Assembly (NCBI RefSeq): GCF_021608265.1
Contig: NZ_JAKIHP010000006.1
Coordinates: forward strand, 1-64,000
DNA from: Flavobacterium wongokense
Lineage (GTDB): Bacteria > Bacteroidota > Bacteroidia > Flavobacteriales > Flavobacteriaceae
DNA: 64,000 nucleotides
Direction: 5' to 3'
Positions 33,981 through 42,097 of this stretch are shown piece by piece. The number at the start of each line of letters is the position of its first letter. Within the stretch, counting starts at the first letter, position 1. Position numbers and translations under genes: made by a program. The notes under the pieces were generated by a model that was not told the DNA's origin, did not search any database, and saw only the letters and a program-made list of their open reading frames with translations.

Positions 33981-36596
33981 TTATTCTTCGCTTTCCTTGT
34001 CCAAATATTCCTGGACAATTTCAATGGCGTTGGTTACCACATCGCTTAGAGCTGTAATAAAGCTTCCGTCTTCAACTGTATCAATTGCATGCTTAATGGC
34101 CTCAACTTCTTTTTTGATGATTTCGGTTGTAACGCTTTTTCCTGATTCTTTTATCCCTTCCATAATGAGCCCGATGATTTCCTCTTCGGTTCTTCCACGC
34201 AGGTGTTTTTCCTGACGTATTATGATGTGGTCAAACATTCTTGCTGCAATCATAGCACATTCCTTGATGTCCTCATCGCGACGGTCACCAACACCGGCAA
34301 TAATCCCGATTTTTTTAGTAGCCTCGACCGAACTTAGATATTCTTCAACACCTTTATATCCGGCAGGATTGTGTGCAAAGTCAATCAACACCTTAAATTT
34401 CTTGAATTCAAATACGTTCATTCTTCCTGGTGTTTGTGCCGCACTTGGAATAAATGTCTGCAATGACAAACTGATATCTTCTGTTTTGAACCCTTGTAAA
34501 TAAGCTGCGAGGGTTGCAGCCAATACATTGGCAATCATGAATCGTGCTTTTCCACCCATAGTCAATGGAACATGTGTAGCTCTTTCGACCCTCATTTTCC
34601 ATTCACCTTTTTTGATGGTGATGAATCCGTTTTCGTAAACTGCTACAATTTTTCCTTCTTTAGAAAACTGTTTTACTTTCGGATTATTTTCATCCATACT
34701 GAAGTATGCCACGTTACAGCTTAATTCATTGGCGATTTTCAAACACTGCTCGTCTTCAGCATTCAAAATTGCCCAGCCATCTTTTTTGACACTTTTGACA
34801 ACGGTGCTTTTTACCCTTGCCAAATCATCCAATGTATGGATATCGCTTAAACCTAAATGGTCTTCCTGGATATTGGTTATGATTCCGATGTCGCAACGGC
34901 TGAAACCTAAACCTGAACGAAGGATTCCTCCACGTGCTGTTTCCAAAACCGCAAACTCAACCGTCGGGTCTTTTAGGATATATTCGGCAGAAATTGGTCC
35001 GGTTGTATCTCCTTTTTCCATCATGTGGTTTTGAACATAAATTCCGTCTGAGGTTGTGAAACCAACTTTATAGCCGTTATTTTTTACAATATGCGCCATC
35101 AATCGGGTAGTGGTGGTTTTTCCATTGGTTCCGGTAACCGCAATAATCGGAATACGACTTGGTTTTCCCGGAGGATAAAGCATGTCAATCACCGGAGCTG
35201 CTACGTTTCTTGGTAATCCTTCGGAAGGAGCGAGGTGCATACGGAATCCAGGCGCGGCATTTACTTCCAAAATACAGCCTCCATTTTCCTTAAGTGGCTG
35301 TGTTAGGTTTTCGGCCATGATATCAACACCACAAACGTCCAATCCGATTACCCTTGAAATCCTTTCGCAGAGGAAAATATTTTCCGGATGCATCATATCG
35401 GTAACATCTATCGAAGTTCCACCTGTACTCAAATTAGCAGTAGATTTAAGGTAAACCACTTCGTCTTTCTTTGGAACAGTTTCCAACGTATAATTTAATT
35501 TTTCCAATAAATCGGTGGTATCCCTGTCGACGTCAATTTGGGTAAGGACATTTTCGTGCCCATAACCACGGCGCGGATCCAAATTTGTTTCGTCGATTAA
35601 TTGCTGTATCGTTTGCTTTCCGTCACCTTTGACGTGAGCCGGTTCGCGTTTTGCTGCAGCTACGAGTTTGTTATCAATTATTAAAACCCTAAAGTCATAA
35701 CCCGTAATGAATTTTTCAACAATAACACGATGGCTGTATTTTTTGGCATAAGCCAAACCTTCAACCGCATCTTCCCTGGTTTTTACATTGATGGAAGCAC
35801 CTTTTCCGTGGTTTCCATCCAAAGGTTTTATAACTATTGGATAACCAATTTTCCGGATTACATCATCTAAATCTTCTTCGTCAACGCAGATTCCGCCATT
35901 CGCAACCGGAATGGAATTGGCATCCAACATTTTTTTGGTTTGTTCCTTATTACAGGCAATGTCAACCGCAATGCTGCTGGTTTTGCAGGTAATTGTTGCC
36001 TGGAAACGCATTTGATTGATTCCGTAACCTAATTGTACCAATGAATTTGTTCCTAATCGAATCCATGGAATATCCCTTGCTACTGCTTCCTCAACGATGC
36101 TTCCTGTAGAAGGTCCAAGACGAACACGTTCCCTAATCTCACGCATTTTCTGGATATCGGCCTCAACATCATAATCGGTTCCGGCTATAAGTGCTTCGGC
36201 AATGGCAACGGCGCTTTCGGCAGCAAACATTCCGACATTTTCTTCGGTGTAACTAAAAACTACATTATATATTCCGGGAGTTTTGGTTTCACGGGTTCTT
36301 CCGAAACCGGTTTCCATTCCTGCGAGGGATTGAATCTCCAAAGCGATATGCTCAATCACATGCCCCATCCACGTTCCGCGTTCAACACGGGAAAAGAATC
36401 CGCCACGGACTCCTTCTGAGCAACGGTGCTCAATCATTGTGGGAAACATTGCTTCTATCCTTTCACGAAAACCGTCAATTTTATTGGTTGGAAATTGTTC
36501 CATTTCTTCCAAATCAAGACGCATTTGGATTAATTTTTTACGTTGGACACTCCAAATATTAGGACCGCGAAGTGCCTGAATCTTATCTATTTTCAT
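33981..36596 (-). CDS. cphA: Cyanophycin synthetase
   Basis: The 871-residue protein has the family architecture: an N-terminal domain (~1-160), an ATP-grasp domain (~215-470, with GYPIVIKPLDGNHGKGASINV and ILEVNAAPGFRMH) that adds aspartate, and a Mur ligase-like domain with the P-loop VTGTNGKTTTTR (~485-497) and DFAHNPAGYKG that adds arginine. It polymerises multi-L-arginyl-poly-L-aspartate, a nitrogen and carbon reserve. Length is normal for CphA. No cyanophycinase or isoaspartyl dipeptidase gene is adjacent. The gene has its own terminator and a 266-base upstream gap holding a structured repeat-like element. Confidence 0.93.
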   Translation of the reverse strand: MKIDKIQALRGPNIWSVQRKKLIQMRLDLEEMEQFPTNKIDGFRERIEAMFPTMIEHRCSEGVRGGFFSRVERGTWMGHVIEHIALEIQSLAGMETGFGRTRETKTPGIYNVVFSYTEENVGMFAAESAVAIAEALIAGTDYDVEADIQKMREIRERVRLGPSTGSIVEEAVARDIPWIRLGTNSLVQLGYGINQMRFQATITCKTSSIAVDIACNKEQTKKMLDANSIPVANGGICVDEEDLDDVIRKIGYPIVIKPLDGNHGKGASINVKTREDAVEGLAYAKKYSHRVIVEKFITGYDFRVLIIDNKLVAAAKREPAHVKGDGKQTIQQLIDETNLDPRRGYGHENVLTQIDVDRDTTDLLEKLNYTLETVPKKDEVVYLKSTANLSTGGTSIDVTDMMHPENIFLCERISRVIGLDVCGVDIMAENLTQPLKENGGCILEVNAAPGFRMHLAPSEGLPRNVAAPVIDMLYPPGKPSRIPIIAVTGTNGKTTTTRLMAHIVKNNGYKVGFTTSDGIYVQNHMMEKGDTTGPISAEYILKDPTVEFAVLETARGGILRSGLGFSRCDIGIITNIQEDHLGLSDIHTLDDLARVKSTVVKSVKKDGWAILNAEDEQCLKIANELSCNVAYFSMDENNPKVKQFSKEGKIVAVYENGFITIKKGEWKMRVERATHVPLTMGGKARFMIANVLAATLAAYLQGFKTEDISLSLQTFIPSAAQTPGRMNVFEFKKFKVLIDFAHNPAGYKGVEEYLSSVEATKKIGIIAGVGDRRDEDIKECAMIAARMFDHIIIRQEKHLRGRTEEEIIGLIMEGIKESGKSVTTEIIKKEVEAIKHAIDTVEDGSFITALSDVVTNAIEIVQEYLDKESEE

Positions 36597-36775
36597 GATT
36601 AGGAATAATTAGTAAAAGTAATTAGTAATGATTTTGTTAAAAATAGGAAATTTTTATTGTTGGATTGTAATTTTTTTGGAGAAATGACAAAAAAGTAAAG
36701 TTGGATTTGAAGTTGCCTTGATTTTCAGAATTTTAAGAGTGGCTTGAATAGGCCTGAAACGGGGAAAACGAATTC

Positions 36776-36855
36776 GCCAGCCCCGATTGGAGCTGGCTAC
36801 CATGTAGCGCGGAAAGCGGGAGCATGTGCACTAAAAAGCAGAGAGTTCCTGCTCC
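36776..36855 (+). ncRNA. Structured GC-rich intergenic element (possible RNA or dispersed repeat)
   Basis: In an otherwise AT-rich 266-base gap this segment can fold into three successive stems: GCCAGC with GCTGGC (36776-36781, 36792-36797), GCTA with TAGC (36796-36799, 36805-36808), and GGAGCA with TGCTCC (36819-36824, 36850-36855) around an inner GCAG/CTGC pair. It resembles GC-rich intergenic repeat or structured-RNA elements known in Flavobacteria, but I cannot name the family from memory with certainty. Strand is uncertain. Confidence 0.35.
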
Positions 36856-36862
36856 TTAAAAA

Positions 36863-37729
36863 TTAAATAAAATTGATTATTTGCTGATAAAGCCCTGCAT
36901 CGTGCATGCTGTGCCCTAAGCCATTTGTTTCGATGTAGATGGCATTTTTCCAGGCAGAAGCATATTTTCGGCCTTCGTCAACAAGGACAACGTTGTCTTC
37001 CCTGTCGTGGGCGATGAGTGCTTTCTGGGCGAAGCTTTGAGCAAATTTGTGCCCGGCAAAATCGTCGAGGCTGATTTCAAACCTCTGGATGAAATAATCT
37101 TCGAGCCTCAGTTTGATTCTGTCATTCAGGCTCAATAGTTTTACAAAATTATTACTGACAATCTTAAAGTCGGAAGGTGCTCCGAGCAAAATGATTTTTT
37201 CGATTGCCGGGTTTGGCTCCGCCCCGTTCGGCTTCGCCTCGGGTTTATATTTATTAAGGTAAAACGAAATTGCTGCGCCGCCTACAGAATGCCCGATGAG
37301 GATTTTGGGTTGGTATTTTTTGATTACAACATTGAGGAATTCGGCATATTTTGGAGTGCTGAATTCGGAACCACCGCTCAAGCCATGCGCTGGGCCATCA
37401 ATTGCGATGATTGTTTTGCCCAAAGGTTTTAAGTGATGCAGGAGTTTTTTCCAGCGCGAAGCATTGCTTTCCCAGCCATGGACCAAAAGAATGATGTCTT
37501 CGTTTCCCTTCCAAACATACGTTTGAATTACTTCCTTATTATATTCAAAGGTTTCGAGCGTGGCAGTTTGCAGGATTTTGGGTAATTCAGCCTTGTTCAG
37601 CTTTCCTTTCCTTGGGCTGGTGAAAAGCTGGTATGCTTTGCTTTTGGCACTTTCCAGGTTGATATAACTCAGCAGGTTGAGGTACATCCCAATGGATTTG
37701 GTGATAATAAAGAATTGAATTTTCTGCAT
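36863..37729 (-). CDS. Alpha/beta hydrolase
   Basis: The 288-residue protein has an oxyanion-hole loop LLVHGWESNASRW, the nucleophile elbow LIGHSVGG (Ser148), an acid region AHDREDNVV and the histidine motif LGHSMHD, so the full Ser-Asp-His triad is present. The substrate is unknown; the N-terminal extension of ~75 residues is unusual for the basic fold. A 12-residue Pro/Ala-rich insert (~163-174) is encoded by GC-rich repeat-like DNA. The ATG at 37729 directly follows the T tract of the upstream gene's terminator; an alternative ATG is at 37687. Confidence 0.8.
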   Translation of the reverse strand: MQKIQFFIITKSIGMYLNLLSYINLESAKSKAYQLFTSPRKGKLNKAELPKILQTATLETFEYNKEVIQTYVWKGNEDIILLVHGWESNASRWKKLLHHLKPLGKTIIAIDGPAHGLSGGSEFSTPKYAEFLNVVIKKYQPKILIGHSVGGAAISFYLNKYKPEAKPNGAEPNPAIEKIILLGAPSDFKIVSNNFVKLLSLNDRIKLRLEDYFIQRFEISLDDFAGHKFAQSFAQKALIAHDREDNVVLVDEGRKYASAWKNAIYIETNGLGHSMHDAGLYQQIINFI

Positions 37730-37755
37730 AAAAAAATCCCGAATGAATCGGGATT
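37730..37755 (-). terminator. Terminator of the zinc-ribbon-family gene operon
   Basis: An 8-bp stem (37735-37742 with 37748-37755) and five-base loop read into seven T residues on the minus strand. The T tract ends right at the start codon of the hydrolase gene. Confidence 0.75.
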
Positions 37756-37762
37756 AGATATA

Positions 37763-38542
37763 TTATAGATTAGCAAATAAGGATTGCATTTTCTCTCTTT
37801 CTTCTTCGGCTAAAGTAGCGTCAACCAAGATTCTTCCGGAATGCTCATCGGTGATGATTTTCTTTCTTGCTGCAATTTCAACCTGAGTTTGTGGTGGAAT
37901 CGTAAAGAATGAACCGGCAGAAGCGCCACGCTCAATTGATACAACCGCTAAACCATTTCGAACGCTTGAACGGATTCTTTTGTAAGCCGCCAATAATCTT
38001 TCTTCGATTTGAGCTTCATACTCAGCTGATTTTTCCATCAAGAAGTTTTCCTCTTTTTGAGTTTCCGACATGATATCGCTTAACTCCGCTTTTTTGTGTT
38101 TTAAGTGAGATGATTTTTGGTCTAATTTCTCTTTTGAATTAGCAATCACTTCTTTTTTGTGCTCAATTGAAGCTTTCAATTCCTTGATTTGTTTTTCAGC
38201 CAATTGGATTTCCAATTCCTGGAATTCCACTTCTTTGGTCAATGAATTGAATTCTCTGTTGTTACGAACATCTTTTTGTTGAGCCGTATATTTTTTTATT
38301 GCTGCCTGATGCTCTTCAATAGCGCTTTTCTTAGCTTTAATTTGCTCTTCAATTGAAACCAAATCAGATTTTAATTTATCTAAACGAGTGCTTAGACCAG
38401 TAACTTCATCTTCTAAATCTTCCACTTCCAAAGGCAGTTCACCTCGTACATTTCTGATTTCATCGATTCTGGAATCTATGATCTGTAAGTCATAGATAGC
38501 TCTTAATTTGTCTTCAACATTTAGTTCTTTTGTAGCCGCCAT
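37763..38542 (-). CDS. Zinc-ribbon-family coiled-coil protein lacking its cysteines
   Basis: The 259-residue protein has a long helical coiled coil (~10-190) and a C-terminal domain that aligns by eye with the C4-type zinc ribbon of the PF02591 (CT398-like) family: RGASAGSFFTIPPQ and KKIITDEHSGRILVD. The four expected cysteines are Ser208, Ser211, Asp232 and Ser235, so zinc cannot be bound there in the usual way. In other bacteria the family is linked to flagellar or nucleotide-binding functions; here it is unknown. It follows the Nif3-like gene after three bases and ends the operon. Confidence 0.8.
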   Translation of the reverse strand: MAATKELNVEDKLRAIYDLQIIDSRIDEIRNVRGELPLEVEDLEDEVTGLSTRLDKLKSDLVSIEEQIKAKKSAIEEHQAAIKKYTAQQKDVRNNREFNSLTKEVEFQELEIQLAEKQIKELKASIEHKKEVIANSKEKLDQKSSHLKHKKAELSDIMSETQKEENFLMEKSAEYEAQIEERLLAAYKRIRSSVRNGLAVVSIERGASAGSFFTIPPQTQVEIAARKKIITDEHSGRILVDATLAEEEREKMQSLFANL

Positions 38543-38545
38543 ATT

Positions 38546-39640
38546 TTATAAGTACTTAACTGGATTTGTATTTTCTTCCGAAAAATTGACTGCAAAATTA
38601 GGAATTTTTTTCTTAAGAAAATCAACAATATAATTTTTTGTAAATCTTTCACTCTCAAAATGACCAATATCGGCTAAAACAATCTGATTTTCAGCTTCAT
38701 AAAAGTTGTGGTACTTCAAATCGGAAGTCAAAAAAACATCGGCTTTTGCCTGGATTGCATTTTTGATGGCAAAACTTCCTGAACCGCCAAGCACAGCGAC
38801 TTTCTGTATTGATTTTCCAAGCAGCGCACTATGGCGGATTCCGCCGCACTGCATTTTGTTTTTGACAAAGGCCAGGAACTCGGTTTCGCTCATTGGTTTT
38901 TCAAGTTCGCCAACCATGCCAAGGCCTATATTTTGGTGCGTATTCTGCAGATCATAAATCTCATAAGCCACTTCTTCATAAACATGGTTGGTGAATAAGG
39001 CTTTGAGGATTTTGGATTGTAGGTGTTTTTCAAAAACAACTTCAATTTTGATTTCGTTGGTTTGGGTCAATTCGCCTTTATTGCCAACGGTTGGATTGCT
39101 CTCTTCATTTCCCTGATAGGTACTGAATCCTTCCGAATTGAAACTGCAGTTTTCGTAATTGCCGATAGTTCCTGCACCAGCTTCACCTAAGGCAAGACGG
39201 ACTTTCTCAGCATTTTCGGGAACGGTGTAAGTCACCAGTTTCTGAATGAAATTCTGTTTTGGAACCAGGATTTTGGTATTGATCAATCCCAAAGCATCAG
39301 AGAAAATTTTGTTCACACCATTTTTATGGTTATCCAAAGCCGTATGGACTGCATAAATGGCAATGTCATTTTTGATGGCTTTCAGAATGGAACGCTCTAC
39401 ATAATTCTTTCCGGTAATTTTCTTCAAACCTGAAAAAATAATAGGATGGAAGCAAACTACCAGGTTGCATTTTTTGGCAATGGCTTCGTCAATCACGCTT
39501 TCCAAAGCATCGTGGCACACCAGGATTCCGGTTGCATCTGCATTGGCATCGCCAACAAGCAGGCCTACGTTGTCAAAATCTTCAGCGTAAGCCAAAGGTG
39601 CCATTTCTTCAAGGACTGAGAGTATTTCTTTTATCTTCAT
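38546..39640 (-). CDS. Nif3-like dinuclear metal centre protein
   Basis: The 364-residue protein has the Nif3/YbgI features DNVGLLVGD, VCFHPIIFSGLK, AVHTALDN and, near the end, LADIGHFESERF, with a central PII-like insert (~130-235) as in long members of the family. Metal ligands are mostly kept, but the first histidine of the usual HHP motif is Phe64 (CFHP). The family forms hexamers; suggested roles include GTP cyclohydrolase or metallochaperone activity, none certain. It lies in a four-gene minus-strand operon, with five bases to the upstream lipoprotein gene. Confidence 0.88.
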   Translation of the reverse strand: MKIKEILSVLEEMAPLAYAEDFDNVGLLVGDANADATGILVCHDALESVIDEAIAKKCNLVVCFHPIIFSGLKKITGKNYVERSILKAIKNDIAIYAVHTALDNHKNGVNKIFSDALGLINTKILVPKQNFIQKLVTYTVPENAEKVRLALGEAGAGTIGNYENCSFNSEGFSTYQGNEESNPTVGNKGELTQTNEIKIEVVFEKHLQSKILKALFTNHVYEEVAYEIYDLQNTHQNIGLGMVGELEKPMSETEFLAFVKNKMQCGGIRHSALLGKSIQKVAVLGGSGSFAIKNAIQAKADVFLTSDLKYHNFYEAENQIVLADIGHFESERFTKNYIVDFLKKKIPNFAVNFSEENTNPVKYL

Positions 39641-39645
39641 AAAAA

Positions 39646-40449
39646 TTAATCACATGGAATTCCAAACAAATCTAAGCAATATCCCCAAATCCTGTTTGCT
39701 TTTCCTTTGTTGTTAATGTTATAAATCGTTCTACCCGGAAAGCTTAGTCCGTCAGGATCATCCCTTTTTCGCGAAAAATCATCCTCATACGCAAAATAAT
39801 TGGAGCCTATGTTGGCAAATACAGTTCCGGTTCCCGGTGGATTCATATAATCGGCGCCACCTTCGTTGGCTTTTTCTGCCCGTTCAATCGCTTTTTCAGC
39901 CTTACTGTAATTAGTTCCGTAAACCAAATCAACAATCGGTTTTTCAGAACAAATTAAAGGACGTCCGTATTTGTTTTTGTCATAACCAATAATTTTTACC
40001 GCCACTATATTGGAATAACACTCATGGATCGTAAAATACACTTCGCCGAGTGTTACTCTTGTAAAGCCTTTGGTTCCGTATACATAATAAGAGGATTTGA
40101 GTTTGGCCTTAATGCGCTCTTCCAATTTTTTACTCCTAAAGATATTGAATGTTCCGCTGCTGTCAATAAGGATTGAATTTATCGGCCGCAACCTGCTTTC
40201 AAAAGCAAACAGTGTATCCTCTTTTTCTACCTTATTATAGATTTTGTAAAAATGATCTTTCTCATCATATTCATTCAGTTCAAATGTAATGGCGTCAATC
40301 TCTTTCGAAATGTTGTAAACAGGAAATCCGTCAAAGTGAAAATCGTTATTGGATATTTGTTTTGGTACAGGCTTAATTTTAGCGTCCTCTTTGGAATTGC
40401 ATCCAATCAGCGAAATCAGGATTATTGGTAAAAGGAGTCTTATTTTCAT
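39646..40449 (-). CDS. Putative lipoprotein of unknown function
   Basis: The 267-residue protein starts with a lipoprotein signal whose lipobox ends LIGC at Cys17. The remainder is soluble, beta-rich, with a late motif GTGTVFANIGSNYFAYEDD. I recognise no family. It is placed three bases after the secreted unknown gene and five bases before the Nif3-like gene, so it is part of the same operon; the operon context does not point to a function. Confidence 0.7.
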   Translation of the reverse strand: MKIRLLLPIILISLIGCNSKEDAKIKPVPKQISNNDFHFDGFPVYNISKEIDAITFELNEYDEKDHFYKIYNKVEKEDTLFAFESRLRPINSILIDSSGTFNIFRSKKLEERIKAKLKSSYYVYGTKGFTRVTLGEVYFTIHECYSNIVAVKIIGYDKNKYGRPLICSEKPIVDLVYGTNYSKAEKAIERAEKANEGGADYMNPPGTGTVFANIGSNYFAYEDDFSRKRDDPDGLSFPGRTIYNINNKGKANRIWGYCLDLFGIPCD

Positions 40450-40452
40450 AAG

Positions 40453-41022
40453 CTAGGTCGCCCATTCGTTAAGAGTTTCCTTAACCGTCCAAACGCCGTT
40501 TACTTTTTCAAATAGGAAAAAGCAGCCATTGTTGTGCTCTATGTTTCGATAGAAGGCAATTTTCACCAACGCGAAATTATTATTGGCAAAATAAATAGGT
40601 TTGTTGACAATCATCAAGCGCTGGTTGTTTTCGCCATAACGATCGGAAACCACTTTATATTCCTCAAAGGAAAGACAGGCATTTACCTTGCTTTTCAGGT
40701 ATTGGTTTTGATTGTCAAACAGGATGTTATAGGCAGCAGACCAGTCTTCATCGATGTTGATGACGATTTGCTTTTTGATTTCGTCTGCGTTCTTTTTGAG
40801 CAAATCGCTTTTCGAAATTACTTCAAGCACTTCCTCATTATTGGGTGCCTTTTTGCAAAAGAAACTCAACAACTGCAATCTTCCTTTGGCGATTACTTTT
40901 TCGTTTTTATAATATTTGGTAAAAATAATTTTCAGCAGCGCAGCATTCTCTGTTTCCTGTGCCAAAACTACCGGAGAAACCAGCAGGAATAAGAAGAGCA
41001 TTTTTATGCAATAGTGTTTCAT
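40453..41022 (-). CDS. Secreted protein of unknown function
   Basis: The 189-residue protein has a signal peptide ending VVLAQ (residue ~22) followed by a helical and then beta-rich domain; the end (NNGCFFLFEKVNGVWTVKETLNEW) looks like an NTF2-like or similar beta-sheet edge, which is only a guess. It is the first gene of a minus-strand operon with the lipoprotein, Nif3-like and zinc-ribbon-family genes. Confidence 0.65.
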   Translation of the reverse strand: MKHYCIKMLFLFLLVSPVVLAQETENAALLKIIFTKYYKNEKVIAKGRLQLLSFFCKKAPNNEEVLEVISKSDLLKKNADEIKKQIVINIDEDWSAAYNILFDNQNQYLKSKVNACLSFEEYKVVSDRYGENNQRLMIVNKPIYFANNNFALVKIAFYRNIEHNNGCFFLFEKVNGVWTVKETLNEWAT

Positions 41023-41068
41023 TTGTTGACTATGACCAGATAATTTTCATTCAAAGATAAAAAATCGT

Positions 41069-41076
41069 TACTTTCG
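41069..41076 (+). promoter_or_regulatory. Possible -7 box of lpxK close to its start codon
   Basis: TACTTTCG, one mismatch from TAnnTTTG, lies four bases before the ATG, exactly as before dnaB. Confidence 0.35.
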
Positions 41077-41080
41077 TTTT

Positions 41081-42097
41081 ATGAATTTGTTGCGAAAATT
41101 ACTCTTTCCTTTTGCCATATTGTATGGTTTTATCACTTCCTTAAGAAATTATCTTTACGATAAAGGTATTCTAAAATCCTATTCTTTTGACATTCCGGTA
41201 ATCGCTGTTGGAAATCTGAGTGTGGGTGGAACCGGAAAAACGCCACAGATTGAGTATTTAATCCGTTTGCTTTCCCCTAATTATAAGGTAGCAACCTTAA
41301 GCCGTGGTTACAAAAGGAAATCAGAAGGTTTTATCCTGGCTGATGCCAATGCCAATGCCGAAATCCTTGGCGATGAACCTTTTCAATATTTTAAAAAATT
41401 CCCGAACATCCAGGTTGCTGTAGATGCTGATCGGAAAAATGGAATCGAACAATTATTGGTACAAACTAAACCTGATATAATATTGCTTGACGATGCTTTC
41501 CAGCACCGAAAAGTCAAAGCAGGATTTTATATTTTACTAACGTCTTACAATGATTTGTTTTGCGATGACTTTATGCTTCCAACCGGAAATCTTCGCGAAA
41601 GTAGAAACGGCGCTAAAAGAGCTGATGTGATTATTGTTACCAAATGTCCGTCAGGCATTACTCATTCAGAACAGGAAACTATTAAAAAGAAAATAGGTCG
41701 AGATGTTCCCATCTTTTTCAGTTATGTCGCTTATGATGATAAAATCTACAACGATGCTGAAAGTTTGGATGTAAACGATATTAAATCAACGCCAAAACTA
41801 CTACTTGCCGGAATTGCGAAACCAAAACCGTTCTTTGATTATCTGCAGTCGGGTTCGGATCATATTATTGAGTTTCCTGACCACCATCATTTCAGCGAAA
41901 GCGAAATTTTAGACATTAAAAACAAAGCCAATGACAAAATCATCATTACAACTGAAAAAGATTTTGTACGTTTGGAAGCTAAAATTTTAAAAAAGCAATT
42001 ATACTATTTACCAATAAGAAGCCAAATCCTTGAAAATCAAGAGGCTTTTGACCAAACCATTTTAGATTATGTTCGAACTTGTACAAGACACGGTTAA
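41081..42097 (+). CDS. lpxK: Tetraacyldisaccharide 4'-kinase
   Basis: The 338-residue protein has an N-terminal membrane-associating segment, then the P-loop GNLSVGGTGKTP (~44-55), RGYKRKSEGF, ILLDDAFQHRKV and the C-terminal TEKDFVRL motif, all typical of LpxK. It phosphorylates the 4' position of the lipid A disaccharide at the inner membrane. Its last 29 bases overlap the start of the purine nucleoside phosphorylase gene in another frame, indicating co-transcription. Confidence 0.94.
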   Translation: MNLLRKLLFPFAILYGFITSLRNYLYDKGILKSYSFDIPVIAVGNLSVGGTGKTPQIEYLIRLLSPNYKVATLSRGYKRKSEGFILADANANAEILGDEPFQYFKKFPNIQVAVDADRKNGIEQLLVQTKPDIILLDDAFQHRKVKAGFYILLTSYNDLFCDDFMLPTGNLRESRNGAKRADVIIVTKCPSGITHSEQETIKKKIGRDVPIFFSYVAYDDKIYNDAESLDVNDIKSTPKLLLAGIAKPKPFFDYLQSGSDHIIEFPDHHHFSESEILDIKNKANDKIIITTEKDFVRLEAKILKKQLYYLPIRSQILENQEAFDQTILDYVRTCTRHG

